The position numbers and the translations under genes were made by a program. From NCBI GenBank assembly GCA_910578885.1, contig CAJTSH010000020.1:1-64000 (forward strand): DNA of 64,000 bases, written 5' to 3'. The notes under the pieces are model-generated. The model did no database searches and had not been told where the DNA came from. It worked only from the letters and a program-made list of their open reading frames with translations. How positions within the stretch are numbered: position 1 is the first letter of the stretch; every line of letters starts with the position of its first letter. Origin of the DNA: an uncultured Lachnospiraceae bacterium (GTDB lineage: Bacteria; Bacillota; Clostridia; Lachnospirales; Lachnospiraceae). Below are positions 34,474-43,875 of this stretch, one piece after another.

Positions 34474-35812
34474 CGTTCACACCTCCAATCCTTGCCTTTA
34501 CTGCATCTATGATAGATGACTGCCCACAATCCTTCTGTTCCAGTGACTGCATGGCATCTTCATCCAATGTTCCTTTGTTGATGATATGATAAATCATTAC
34601 GGTTTCCCTCTGTCCCTGTCTCCACAGTCTGGCATTGCACTGCATATACAGTTCCAAAGACCAGGTAAGTCCAAACCAAATCAGAATGTGACCTCCGTCC
34701 TGTATGTTCAAACCATGTCCTGCCGATGCCGGATGGATTGCTGCCACCGGGATTTTTCCTTCTTTCCATTTACGGATGTCACCTGCTGCCTTTAATGGAA
34801 CAGCTTTAAACCGCTCAACAATTCTATCCAAATCATGCTGATACCAGTAAGCCACTAACACAGGTTTTCCATTTGCCGCCTCGATTAAATCTTCCAAAGC
34901 ATCCAGTTTCTTATCGTGGATATGGCGGACTTTGCGGTTCTCATCATAGACTGCTCCATTTGCCATCTGCAGTAATTTCCCGGAAAGAGCAGCTGCATTG
35001 ACCGCATCCACGTCCCCATCTTCAAAAGGCAAAAGCATATCCTTTTCCATCTGACGGTACAGCTTCTCCTCTTTTTCATCCATACGAACTTCCACCCGAT
35101 GATAAAGACACTCCGGCATGGAGAGGTAATCCTCTGCCTTCATGGAAATGCAGATATCGGAAATCAAATTGTAGATTGCTTCTTCCGCACCATCCCTCGG
35201 TTTATAGGAATAAATGATATTCCTGTTTCGCTTATCCGGCAGAAAGAACCTGTCACGGTAAGCACCAATATATCTTCCAAGCCTCTGCCCCATATCAAGA
35301 ATTCCAATCTCAGCCCATAAATCCATAAGATTTCCCGGTGTTCCAGTCAGACCAACCACACGAATTGCCTTCGGCCGGTATCGTCTTAGTGCTTTGAACC
35401 TTTTCGCCTGATAAGATTTGAAAGAAGATAATTCATCAATCACAATCATGTCAAAATCCCAGTGATGCTTCTCACAAAGCCACACCACATTTTCACGGTT
35501 GATTACATACACGCTTGCCTTTTTTTCCAAAGCATCCAATCGTTCTTTTTCAGAACCGACTACCACTGACACTGACAGTCCTTTCAAGTGATCCCATTTT
35601 TCCAGTTCTTCCTTCCATGTATCCCGTGCCACACGGAATGGTGCAATAACCAGAACCTTTCCTACCTCAAAGTAATCAAGTGCCAGTTCCCACAAAGCAG
35701 TAAGGGTAATGACTGTCTTTCCAAGTCCCATATCCAAAATCAAAGCACATACCTGATGCCCGATAATAAACTCCCTGGCATAGTCCTGATATTTATGTGG
35801 TCTGAATTCCAT
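34451..35812 (-). CDS. SNF2/DEAD-box-type DNA helicase
   Basis: About 453 residues from the ATG after GGAGGT. Helicase motifs: I DMGLGKT, Ia IAPFRVARDTW, II DELSSF (DExx variant), III LTGTP, V PASAGHGLNIQ and VI QCNARLWRQGQ. Phage homologues function in replication or recombination. Its start overlaps the end of the VRR-NUC gene by 20 bp, a pairing seen in many siphophages and hinting at a functional complex. Confidence 0.92.
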   Translation of the reverse strand: MEFRPHKYQDYAREFIIGHQVCALILDMGLGKTVITLTALWELALDYFEVGKVLVIAPFRVARDTWKEELEKWDHLKGLSVSVVVGSEKERLDALEKKASVYVINRENVVWLCEKHHWDFDMIVIDELSSFKSYQAKRFKALRRYRPKAIRVVGLTGTPGNLMDLWAEIGILDMGQRLGRYIGAYRDRFFLPDKRNRNIIYSYKPRDGAEEAIYNLISDICISMKAEDYLSMPECLYHRVEVRMDEKEEKLYRQMEKDMLLPFEDGDVDAVNAAALSGKLLQMANGAVYDENRKVRHIHDKKLDALEDLIEAANGKPVLVAYWYQHDLDRIVERFKAVPLKAAGDIRKWKEGKIPVAAIHPASAGHGLNIQDGGHILIWFGLTWSLELYMQCNARLWRQGQRETVMIYHIINKGTLDEDAMQSLEQKDCGQSSIIDAVKARIGGVNGASRKDD

Positions 35813-36119
35813 GCAGCACACCTCCGATCTGTTCCAATCCATCTATCACATATACGGAAAACCCCAAAGTTTCCAGCTGATGTTTTCGTTTTTCCTGCAA
35901 CGGTCGCAGCTTTTTTCCCGGTGTCTTTAATTCCACAAATGCACACTTCCCACCAGGAAGCAGAACGAGACGGTCAGGCACCCCATCGAAACCGGGAGAC
36001 ACGAACTTTACCGCCATGCCGCCCCTGCTCTTTGCCTCTTTTACCAGAGCCTTTTCAATTACACTTTCTCGCAAAACCTCATCTCCGTTTCCTTCTGCTG
36101 TTTCCACTTTCAAAAACAT
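35793..36119 (-). CDS. VRR-NUC domain nuclease
   Basis: 108 residues, almost entirely the VRR-NUC fold: ESVIEKALVKEAKSRGGMAV, KFVSPGFDGVPDRLVLLPGG, FVELKTPGKKLRPLQ with the PD-(E/D)xK catalytic residues D, E and K. Virus-type members act as Holliday junction or flap nucleases. The 177 bp upstream contain an inverted repeat GGAAACAGC / GCTGTTTCC but no gene. Confidence 0.9.
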   Translation of the reverse strand: MFLKVETAEGNGDEVLRESVIEKALVKEAKSRGGMAVKFVSPGFDGVPDRLVLLPGGKCAFVELKTPGKKLRPLQEKRKHQLETLGFSVYVIDGLEQIGGVLHGIQTT

Positions 36120-36296
36120 CTATTCTCCCATATGCGTATATACGGGTGTATCCGTGTCCTCTTATACTTATTTTCATTTATTAAATATAAGTGGAAACAT
36201 TGGAAACAGCACCGACACAGTCCTTTTGTCTGCTGACTTCATGGCTGTTTCCAACATCTGTTGCCTACCGTCTTACCAATCACCCACGGAAACCCC

Positions 36297-38690
36297 TCAT
36301 TTGTTTCCTGCGGTTTCCTTTTTCACTCTGACAAACACCCTCTGTACACCATAACCGGGGATACGCATTTTGCCGGAGGAATTCCCTTCATACTTCTTCC
36401 AGCCACCAATTTTTTGAATAATGGATTCTAACTCATAAGAATCTGTCTTTCGGAAATTCTGACGCTCCTTCCCAAAGCATTCACACCAGACTTCCATTAA
36501 ACAGAATCTCTCTCTGACTACCGTTCCGGTTCTTCCTTCTGCTTCAAACTCTCCGCCACCAAGATAAGAACGTCTCTGGTACAAATCCATTGTGTCCCAG
36601 TCTGCCGGAAGCAATCGCTCCAGATAATCCTCCACAATGCCTTCTCTTTCATCAGACTCCATTGCTTCCTGCTGTGCCACATAAGCCTCTGCAGCTTCCT
36701 TGCCTTTCAGATACAACGCTTCCCCATCTTTATAAATGGAAATCGCTTCTGCCCAAATCTGGTCTACCGTCTCAGGAGTCAAATCCCATCCACGATGCTT
36801 CCCTTTTCCGGTTACATGCACAGGCCAAAAGCGTCTGTTTCCGGTAACATCACGCAGAAACCCGCCCTCTGAGTTTGTACTTCCCACAATCACACATTCC
36901 CTCGGATGACTCTCCACCGTTGTTCCATATGACTGCCTGTATTTATCATCCGTCCGGGTAACAAAAGATTTTACGGTTTCCACATCTACCTTTTTGATAC
37001 CCGCAAGCTCTCCCAATTCCAAAAGCCAATACCCCTGAAGCTTCTCCGCAGCAGTTTTTCCATCCTTCATATCAGAAATCGTAAGGGAATCCGAATACCA
37101 CTCTTTTCCCAGTTTTGCAAAGAACGTGGACTTACCACACCCTTGCGGACCGTTTAAGACCAACACGGAATCGAACTTTATACCCGGCTCATAAATACGG
37201 GCTACCGCCGCTACCAGAGTTTTTCTTGTAACTGCACGGACATACGGTGTATTTTCTGCTCCCATATAGTCAATCAGCAGACTGTCAATCCTGCTGCATC
37301 CATCCCAGGATAACGTGGAAAAATACTCCTTGACCGGATGATAAAGCCTTTCGGAAGACACTACCGCAAGCAGGGCATCTTTGAATTTGGTAGGTGACCA
37401 AATCCCATACACCCTTTCAAAGTACAGCTTCGCACAGGCAATATCTGCATCACCCCATCCTTTTTTGACCTGTACCCACGGCAGTTCCCCGATGACATCC
37501 AGTGCATTCTTCAGCTGATTAAATACGATAGGTTGTAGGTTCTCATCGAATCGAATAATCGTTGCAATATTGGAAAGTGTGTCTTTTACTTTTCCCTGAC
37601 GGTCCAAGTCCAGCATGGTCTGCCATTCCTCGGTATCCGCATCAAATTCCTCACTTGCTGCCTTCTCCCTTTCCTTTGCCAATGTTATCTTTACCTGTTC
37701 ATCTGACACCGCAAAGTCACTCATAGCCTTAAAGGATGGCAACTTTCCTGAATCCGTTCCTTCCTCTGCCTTATCATCCTGCTCCCCAAACTTATGGATG
37801 CGGACAATGTCAAATGCATTCAGCAGCTTCCCACAAGCCGGATCAGTGGCATGGTGGGAATACGCAAACTTCCCTTCATAAATCACCACACCTGCCTGTG
37901 AGTCTGCCGGAATATAATCAAATCGCTCCGGCATCATGCTTTCCTGATACACATCCGGCAGAAACAGACGGATTGCCTCTTCTATCGAATAAGTCCGGCA
38001 GAACGCACCTACGATTCCTTCCTTCGATAGCGGATCAGCCTGTTTCTTCATCTCCCTGCTGACAACTGCTTTTTGTCTGCTGCTGACAGGCCATGAAGAA
38101 GAGTCCCTCCAATCCGCATATCTTTCTAATACGGAATCCGGATTCAAAAATGTTCCCGGAATATCACGGAAAAAGAATTCTCCATCTGCAGAGGTGGAAG
38201 GCCAATACATGAGGCGGCTTGGTTCGTAGGTTGTATCATCAAACAACTCCATGCCGATATCCTCTGCCACTTTTCTTGCCACTGCTGCATATTCATCCGG
38301 CGATACGGTCCTTGATAACGGAATAATCAGACGGAGCCTTGGTTTCTCCGGTGTGTGTTTATGGGTAGAGTAGATCAGGCATCTAAAATCAAAGAACATC
38401 TCTATCTGCTCTGCAATATCCTCTGTGGCATAGTCCATATCCAGTGTCAGACCTGAACGAAACAGTACATTCGCCTTTTTTCTCCTGCCGCCCTTCATCT
38501 TTCCAAGCACAAAACCACCCACATCCTTGATGGAATCCTGCTTTGCCTTGCTCATCTTCCGATACTGTTCCATCGTTTCACTGGTACGGACAGTATGAGA
38601 GAGACGCTCCAAAAACACACTAAACTCCATCTCCTGTCCATTCCACTTCTTTTCCATTCGGGAATTTCCTGTTGAAATATACAGTTTCAT
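36297..38690 (-). CDS. VapE-type replication protein: primase-like N-terminus and helicase C-terminus
   Basis: About 797 residues from the ATG 9 bases after AGGAGG. The first 250 contain a primase-polymerase-like region with LTLDMDYAT and the arginine/histidine block TPEKPRLRLIIPLSR. The C-terminal VapE helicase has Walker A NGPQGCGKST, Walker B LLELGELAGI and sensor CVIVGSTNSEGGFLRDVTGN. It probably loads and unwinds the phage origin and primes synthesis for the neighbouring DNA polymerase. Confidence 0.9.
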   Translation of the reverse strand: MKLYISTGNSRMEKKWNGQEMEFSVFLERLSHTVRTSETMEQYRKMSKAKQDSIKDVGGFVLGKMKGGRRKKANVLFRSGLTLDMDYATEDIAEQIEMFFDFRCLIYSTHKHTPEKPRLRLIIPLSRTVSPDEYAAVARKVAEDIGMELFDDTTYEPSRLMYWPSTSADGEFFFRDIPGTFLNPDSVLERYADWRDSSSWPVSSRQKAVVSREMKKQADPLSKEGIVGAFCRTYSIEEAIRLFLPDVYQESMMPERFDYIPADSQAGVVIYEGKFAYSHHATDPACGKLLNAFDIVRIHKFGEQDDKAEEGTDSGKLPSFKAMSDFAVSDEQVKITLAKEREKAASEEFDADTEEWQTMLDLDRQGKVKDTLSNIATIIRFDENLQPIVFNQLKNALDVIGELPWVQVKKGWGDADIACAKLYFERVYGIWSPTKFKDALLAVVSSERLYHPVKEYFSTLSWDGCSRIDSLLIDYMGAENTPYVRAVTRKTLVAAVARIYEPGIKFDSVLVLNGPQGCGKSTFFAKLGKEWYSDSLTISDMKDGKTAAEKLQGYWLLELGELAGIKKVDVETVKSFVTRTDDKYRQSYGTTVESHPRECVIVGSTNSEGGFLRDVTGNRRFWPVHVTGKGKHRGWDLTPETVDQIWAEAISIYKDGEALYLKGKEAAEAYVAQQEAMESDEREGIVEDYLERLLPADWDTMDLYQRRSYLGGGEFEAEGRTGTVVRERFCLMEVWCECFGKERQNFRKTDSYELESIIQKIGGWKKYEGNSSGKMRIPGYGVQRVFVRVKKETAGNK

Positions 38691-38703
38691 CCTGCAATCC
38701 CTC

Positions 38704-40656
38704 CTAATCCTTTTTATAAAATTGGCACTCGTAGCCATCAGCACGAAGCGGAAGCCCGTGTACCCAGGAAGGCTGCTCTGCCATAATCCGGCACACCTCT
38801 TCTACAGACGATTTTCCTTCTGGCACTTCCAATACCGCTTCATCGTGTACATGAAATACAATGGAGAATCCTGCTTTATTCAAGCGCATCATGGCTTCTG
38901 CCAGAATATCTCTGCTGGTACCCTGCACGATATTCTCCACTAGCTTTGGCCCGTAAGTATCCATCCTTTCCCATTTCTTGTTTTCTCCCACACCTTCATA
39001 AGTCAGTCCATCCCTGCCATATTTGTTGACACCCATTCTCGGTTTCACATAGGCAAGTTTCCTTCCGGACGGGAGCATGGCAAACAAAATACCGGAAGCA
39101 TACTGAAAACGAATCAGTCCGACCTGTGTTTCTTTCCTTTCACGGACTGCCCTCATGGCTGCTTCATCTACATCCCACCAAAACTGTGTAATATGCGGAT
39201 TTGCATTTCTCCATGTAGATACCAGTCCCGGCAGTTCCTCTTCACTAAGTCCCATTGCCAAGGCTCCCATTGAAGTCAATGCCCCTACTGCTCCTCCGTA
39301 TCCGAGAGCCAGTTCCGCAATCTTTCCCTTTTGTCGCAGTGGAGATCCTTTTGTAATTTCCTCTATTGGAACACCAAACATGGCAGATGCCGAAGCCTCA
39401 TATATTTTTCCGTGTGTAGCAAATACATCCAGTCTCCACTGTTCCCCGGATAACCATGCCAGCACCCTCGCTTCAATAGCAGAAAAGTCAGCAACAATAA
39501 ACCTGCATCCCTCTTTTGGAATAAATGCAGTACGGATTAATTCAGACAGTACATTTGGTGTGGATTCGTAGAATAATTCCAATTCCTCGAACTGCCCTCT
39601 TCTGACAAGACTACGTGCTAGTTCCAAGTCACTGATATGATTCTGAGGAAGGTTCTGTACCTGCACCAGTCTTCCTGCCCACCGGCCGGTACGATTTGCT
39701 CCATAGAACTGCAGCAATCCATGTACCCTTCCGTCCGAACACACTGACCGTTCAATCGCTTCATACTTCTTTACCGATGTTTTCGCCATGAGAAGCCGGA
39801 GTTTTAAAGCCTCCAGCACTTCCCCATCCGCATCCTCAATCAGCTCCGCAACTGCTCCTTTGGATAGGCTGTCGATTTCCACTCCACGTTCTGAAAGCCA
39901 TCCTTTCAACTGCGATACGGAATTTGGATTTTCCAGCCCCGTTACCTCATAGGCACGGTTCGTCACAATGTCTTTATGTAACAGGTCACAGGTAATCGAC
40001 TGTTCTACCAATTCCCTATCAACTAAAACTCCCCTGTCGTTAATTTCCTGATCCAAACGGTAAAATACCATCTCAGACTCCGGTATCGGAAACTTATGCA
40101 GTTTTTGCCGGATACCTTTTTCCACATCCACGTCACGGATGCAGTACGTCTTGAACTGTTCCCATTTTTCTGGTGCATGGCATGGAAGGTTTCTGCTCCT
40201 GCCACCATTTGTTTTTGTCGGTTTGCAAGGCACACAAAAATAGCGGATTAAGTCCTTACCTTCCTTCAGCTTTTGCTCAGAAAGCCCCAGAACCGCCCCA
40301 ACACCCTCCAAAGAAAGCGGAAGGGCAAGCATAGCCGACTGTACTGCAGTACAAACCCACGATTCGGGAGATAAACGGACTCCCATATATTTTGAAAGAC
40401 AGGTACGCTCAAAATTAGCATTGAACGCTGTCTTAATGATTCCCACATCAGACAGGGCATTTTTTATTTCTTCCGTCAGCTGCTCCCCCTGTGCCAAATC
40501 AATAATCTTTGTTTCTTCATCATCAAAGCTGTATGCAAATAGCAGGATTTCAAAAGCAGGGCTGTCCGCATAGGCGTATACCCCGCATTTGATTAAATCC
40601 ACATCGGAAAAGGTCTCTATGTCAATTGCCAGTGTTTTATATCCTACTTCGCCCAT
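38704..40656 (-). CDS. Phage DNA polymerase, family A, with 3'-5' exonuclease
   Basis: 650 residues. Exonuclease motif DIETFSD is at the N-terminus, followed later by the exo II AFNANFERTCL segment. Polymerase motifs: A DFSAIEARVLAWLSG, B RQKGKIAELALGYGG and C HVHDEAVLEV. The shape matches T7-type replicative polymerases, 650 residues being usual for Firmicutes phages. It overlaps the small NUMOD4/HTH gene. Confidence 0.94.
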   Translation of the reverse strand: MGEVGYKTLAIDIETFSDVDLIKCGVYAYADSPAFEILLFAYSFDDEETKIIDLAQGEQLTEEIKNALSDVGIIKTAFNANFERTCLSKYMGVRLSPESWVCTAVQSAMLALPLSLEGVGAVLGLSEQKLKEGKDLIRYFCVPCKPTKTNGGRSRNLPCHAPEKWEQFKTYCIRDVDVEKGIRQKLHKFPIPESEMVFYRLDQEINDRGVLVDRELVEQSITCDLLHKDIVTNRAYEVTGLENPNSVSQLKGWLSERGVEIDSLSKGAVAELIEDADGEVLEALKLRLLMAKTSVKKYEAIERSVCSDGRVHGLLQFYGANRTGRWAGRLVQVQNLPQNHISDLELARSLVRRGQFEELELFYESTPNVLSELIRTAFIPKEGCRFIVADFSAIEARVLAWLSGEQWRLDVFATHGKIYEASASAMFGVPIEEITKGSPLRQKGKIAELALGYGGAVGALTSMGALAMGLSEEELPGLVSTWRNANPHITQFWWDVDEAAMRAVRERKETQVGLIRFQYASGILFAMLPSGRKLAYVKPRMGVNKYGRDGLTYEGVGENKKWERMDTYGPKLVENIVQGTSRDILAEAMMRLNKAGFSIVFHVHDEAVLEVPEGKSSVEEVCRIMAEQPSWVHGLPLRADGYECQFYKKD

Positions 40657-40907
40657 GCGTAACTCCTTCCCGATTTAATCTTGCTGACGGTCTTTCTGGA
40701 AATCCCCATGCTGTCAGCAATATCATATACATGTTCTTTTTTTCCGAGCCTTTCCTTGACTTCCCTTACCTGACTCTGATTCAGAGGAAGAATCTCCTCT
40801 GGCAGTCTTCTCCCCTGAATATACCGGGACAGCCTTTTGTATCTCCCCATATTGCTGATCTGGTATTTCCCTTCCAGTCCGGGAATATCTGTCCATGTCT
40901 CTTTCAT
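40644..40907 (-). CDS. NUMOD4 motif / helix-turn-helix protein
   Basis: About 87 residues from the ATG 8 bases after AGAGGAG. WTDIPGLEGKYQISNMGRYK is the NUMOD4 DNA-binding element normally found in HNH homing endonucleases. The C-terminus is a resolvase-like helix-turn-helix (VYDIADSMGISRKTVSKIKSG). No nuclease domain, so either a remnant of a homing endonuclease or a free regulator. A small hairpin GGGCGG / CCGCCC lies just upstream. Confidence 0.8.
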   Translation of the reverse strand: MKETWTDIPGLEGKYQISNMGRYKRLSRYIQGRRLPEEILPLNQSQVREVKERLGKKEHVYDIADSMGISRKTVSKIKSGRSYAWAK

Positions 40908-40952
40908 CAAAACAACTCCTCTATGTACGGGCGGCATACACCGCCCTTATCA

Positions 40953-41495
40953 TTAGCCGAGGAAATCTTCATCCTCTACTGCTTCAAAATCATCCTCTGC
41001 ATTGGTACGGCTGCTGAGTGCCTCTCCGTCTTTCAACTTCTGGATGTTTCCAAGTCCTGCTGCCACACCACGGTTGCCATTGCTGTTGTAGCCATAGAAG
41101 TTTACACTGATTCTTCCGTAACAGCCGGAATACACTTCTGTCTGATCCAGGATTGGCTGTACCTGCTTATCAACCACCTGTGGTGCCTGTCTGCTGTTGG
41201 CATTAAAGAAATAACAGCCTTTGTATGTTTCATCCTCCGGTCTGTCAATGTCACCATCACGCAAAGGAAGCTTCAGATTCGGTGGAATCTTGCCACCCCA
41301 CTTTGACAAAGATTCTTGCTTTGCAGCTTCCACCGCTGCCTGAATCTTTTTAATGGTTTCCTTATCAGACTTCGGGATAATGGCAGACACGCTGTACTTC
41401 GGCTCGCCGCCATTGATTGCTTCCGGCTCCCAACAATGCAGATAAGAAAATCTGCACGGTACGATTACTTTGGTCGGTGTTTCATTTTTGCTCAT
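40953..41495 (-). CDS. DUF2815 single-stranded DNA-binding protein
   Basis: 180 residues with the DUF2815 pattern: VPCRFSYLHCWEPEAINGGE, KYSVSAIIPKSDKETI, LPLRDGDIDRPEDETYKGCY, and an acidic tail (DDFEAVEDEDFLG). The acidic C-terminus is typical of T7 gp2.5-like proteins that contact polymerase. It starts 1 bp after the DUF2800 stop and acts with the polymerase and helicases. Confidence 0.88.
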   Translation of the reverse strand: MSKNETPTKVIVPCRFSYLHCWEPEAINGGEPKYSVSAIIPKSDKETIKKIQAAVEAAKQESLSKWGGKIPPNLKLPLRDGDIDRPEDETYKGCYFFNANSRQAPQVVDKQVQPILDQTEVYSGCYGRISVNFYGYNSNGNRGVAAGLGNIQKLKDGEALSSRTNAEDDFEAVEDEDFLG

Positions 41496-42626
41496 TTATT
41501 CATCCTCCTTAAAATCCGCCTCAGCGGTTTCTGTTTGAATTGGTGGTCTCTTATCGGATTCCGGTACCAAGGTAATTTTGCCCTGCGGCTTATACACCAG
41601 ACTGCCCAGTATCTTCTGAAAATCTTTTTTGCCCATCAGCTTCTCCATTTCCGTAATACCAATCAGAGACTTCTTGTAAATGTCCTCATATCCGGCTGCT
41701 TTTGCAGCATCAGCCACTTCCTCTTCGTTGACATATTTACGGTTACTTCTGCCTTCTACCAGTTTGAATCCGTTCCATACCCTTCCGTGTGTAATCGCTT
41801 CATCCTGTGCATAGGCATAAACATCTGCAGACCACTTGGCAAGTTCATCCGCCACCTTCAAAACCTCTGCGATTTCTTCCTCTGATAAAAGTTCCGGTGG
41901 TTTAAACTCCATTCGTGCCAATCGCAAATATTCTTCTGCTCTGGCACGGCAGGTATTTTTCGCTTTACAGAAACGACACCAATCTCCAACTGCAAACTCT
42001 CCTTCGCCTTTGGCTGCCATCTCTGCCTTCGGCATCAACTCCTGCTCTGCCCATTCCATGAGGTCATGAACCGTAATTTCAAAGTTGCTGACATTTTCCA
42101 GTCTCGGCTGGTGGATGGTCATGTTGACCTTTTCAATGTCATACAGGGAATCGAACAGTTCCAATGCTCCCAAAGAATATAAAAGCATCTGTGGATTCCA
42201 TTCTGCAGATACAGCAATACCCTTTCCGTACTTCAAATCCACAATGTATAAAGTATCATCAGCTACGATGACCAAATCTCCGGTACCGAATCCTTCCGGC
42301 ACCCATCTGGAAAAGTCCAGTCTCTGTTCAATCATCACTACCGGATCACTGCATGACTGTTTCGCCTTTTCAATCTGCTCCATCGCAAAGGACACATAAT
42401 CATCTGTGCATTCTTCCATCTCATCACAGTCATAATCAGATACCGGACGTTTGGAACGCTTCTTAAGAAACCGTTTCAACTTATGCTCTGCAAGAGCATG
42501 GGCAGCAGTTCCCTCCGCTGCGTAGATACTTTCCTCGTCCGCAAACTGCTTCTCCAATAATGCAGATGGGGTACAGTTCATCCATCGTTTGGAGGCAGAT
42601 GCGGATAATATCGCATGCTGTCCCAT
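41496..42626 (-). CDS. DUF2800 PD-(D/E)xK nuclease (Cas4/RecB-like)
   Basis: 376 residues. AEGTAAHALAEHKLK and VIVADDTLYIVDLKYGKG provide the catalytic D and the DxK of the PD-(D/E)xK fold. Cysteines in WCRFCKAKNTCRARAEEY suggest an iron-sulfur or zinc cluster as in Cas4/RecB-family exonucleases. Likely recombination nuclease paired with the DUF2815 DNA-binding protein. Confidence 0.88.
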   Translation of the reverse strand: MGQHAILSASASKRWMNCTPSALLEKQFADEESIYAAEGTAAHALAEHKLKRFLKKRSKRPVSDYDCDEMEECTDDYVSFAMEQIEKAKQSCSDPVVMIEQRLDFSRWVPEGFGTGDLVIVADDTLYIVDLKYGKGIAVSAEWNPQMLLYSLGALELFDSLYDIEKVNMTIHQPRLENVSNFEITVHDLMEWAEQELMPKAEMAAKGEGEFAVGDWCRFCKAKNTCRARAEEYLRLARMEFKPPELLSEEEIAEVLKVADELAKWSADVYAYAQDEAITHGRVWNGFKLVEGRSNRKYVNEEEVADAAKAAGYEDIYKKSLIGITEMEKLMGKKDFQKILGSLVYKPQGKITLVPESDKRPPIQTETAEADFKEDE

Positions 42627-42958
42627 TAAAGAGCCTTTGCATCACGAAGCAAATCTGCATATTTCTCCGGCTGTACCCCGGATAACTTATCTGCCCCATA
42701 CTTTTGAATCAGTGCTTTGACCTGCTGCGTTTTTCCATCCTGCGATTTGGATGCCATGACCGCACGGACCTGTTCAATGGTAACGGCATTCTCTTGTTTC
42801 TCCTGACTCTTCTCATTTCCGCTTTCTTCATCCTTCTGCCCTCGTCCTTCTTCCTGATTTTTACTACAATTACATGAATGTGCCTTTCCTGCGAGGGCAC
42901 GGACTCCTTCCGAAACCGCCAAAAGACCATCTGCAATTTTCAACAATTCCTCGCTCAT
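42626..42958 (-). CDS. Conserved phage early protein of unknown function
   Basis: 110 residues. A helical N-terminus with LLAVSEGVRALAG, a low-complexity linker rich in Q, E, K and N, and a C-terminal globular part (EQVRAVMASKSQDGKTQQVK, LIQKYGADKLSGVQPEKYAD) that resembles small DNA-binding or SAP-like modules. Start and stop overlap both neighbours. No firm family. Confidence 0.7.
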   Translation of the reverse strand: MSEELLKIADGLLAVSEGVRALAGKAHSCNCSKNQEEGRGQKDEESGNEKSQEKQENAVTIEQVRAVMASKSQDGKTQQVKALIQKYGADKLSGVQPEKYADLLRDAKAL

Positions 42959-43293
42959 AAACTGCTCCTTTCCACAAATTCTCCGTTTTGCTTTGTGAAA
43001 TACCGGATGGGAATTCCTGCATGGTCAGCTTCCGCAATCTCTATACACATGCCTTCACTCATCACTTCTCCAAATACCCATACTTCCCGGCACTCTTTCA
43101 ACAATGAAAGTCCAAACTGAATCCCTGCCATCCGTTCCTGAACATCACTTTCCTTTAGGAACTGTGGAAAATACAAATGAGGCACTACCGGAAGACAGCC
43201 TTTTTCATAAGCAAATCTGGCATATTTTCTGGCAAGCTCCACATTCTTTTCTTCCGCTCCCCGGAACGGACTGCAGATAAACACCCTTTCCAA
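42955..43293 (-). CDS. DUF4406 protein (nucleoside 2-deoxyribosyltransferase-like)
   Basis: 112 residues, TTG start behind GGAGGTGAAAGG. FICSPFRGAEEKNVELARKY, VVPHLYFPQFL and EVWVFGEVMSEGM match the Rossmann-like DUF4406/DUF7768 fold that is related to deoxyribosyltransferases. A nucleotide-related role is plausible for an early phage gene; activity not established. Confidence 0.85.
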   Translation of the reverse strand: MERVFICSPFRGAEEKNVELARKYARFAYEKGCLPVVPHLYFPQFLKESDVQERMAGIQFGLSLLKECREVWVFGEVMSEGMCIEIAEADHAGIPIRYFTKQNGEFVERSSL

Positions 43294-43323
43294 ATCCTTT
43301 CACCTCCATCTTTCAGACAAGAC

Positions 43324-43662
43324 TTATTTCTCTGCCCTTTTTGTCAAAGCAAATTCGGAAAGGATACTGTTCATCGTAGCGAGGTCTTCGCCTGTTAAAT
43401 TTTCTGAAAGCCGCTTCAACAGTTCCTGCTGATCTGGTTTTAAATACTTACGTCCAAGATAATAGCCATCTGCAACCCTGACGCCTCCACCATATCTGCC
43501 ACGCACGGTTTCAATCGGGTGGGCAAGTGTCAATTCTTCAATATCACTCCGAATTGTACGAGTTGTAACATTGAATTCCTGTGCCAGATTTTCCATCGTT
43601 TCCTGACGGCGCACACACAGAATTTCCAATATCTTCTGCCTGCGTTCATTCGCTTTCAACAC
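43324..43662 (-). CDS. DeoR/HTH_11-type regulator, first early gene
   Basis: 112 residues, GTG start 6 bases after AGGAGGT. Helix-turn-helix with ERRQKILEILCVRRQETMEN and NVTTRTIRSDIEELTLAHPI, then RGRYGGGVRVADGYY. The C-terminal part (YLKPDQQELLKRLSENLTGE) is short, without a WYL or sugar-binding domain. It probably regulates early transcription. A palindrome is present 45 bp upstream. Confidence 0.85.
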   Translation of the reverse strand: MLKANERRQKILEILCVRRQETMENLAQEFNVTTRTIRSDIEELTLAHPIETVRGRYGGGVRVADGYYLGRKYLKPDQQELLKRLSENLTGEDLATMNSILSEFALTKRAEK

Positions 43663-43705
43663 TTGCCCACCTCCTTTCCTCTGCTTTGTGGCATCATCAT
43701 AAGAG

Positions 43706-43734
43706 TTAAATAGGAAGGTTCATTTCCTATTTAA
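43706..43734. promoter_or_regulatory. Operator-like palindrome upstream of the early operon
   Basis: TTAAATAGGAA-GGTTCAT-TTCCTATTTAA, perfect 11-bp arms with a 7-nt centre. On the minus strand a -10-like TATGAT lies just downstream. Probably bound by the adjoining regulator or by the lysogenic repressor. Confidence 0.65.
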
Positions 43735-43795
43735 AAAACTTTTTGAGATTTTTTTCAGCAGCAGAGAGGAAGCCTGTCCATCATCCTTTAAGCGA

Positions 43796-43845
43796 AAAAC
43801 ACCCGACAAGGCGCAATTCAGCTATTGCATCTTGTCGGGTGTTCC
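43796..43845 (-). terminator. Terminator of the DUF3825-like gene
   Basis: ACACCCGACAAG / CTTGTCGGGTGT, 12-bp perfect stem with a 20-nt loop, followed on the minus strand by TTTTTCG. It insulates the early phage operon from the DUF3825-like transcription unit. Confidence 0.85.
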
Positions 43846-43875
43846 ATTCAATCCATGTTTCTATGTACTGTTTTC

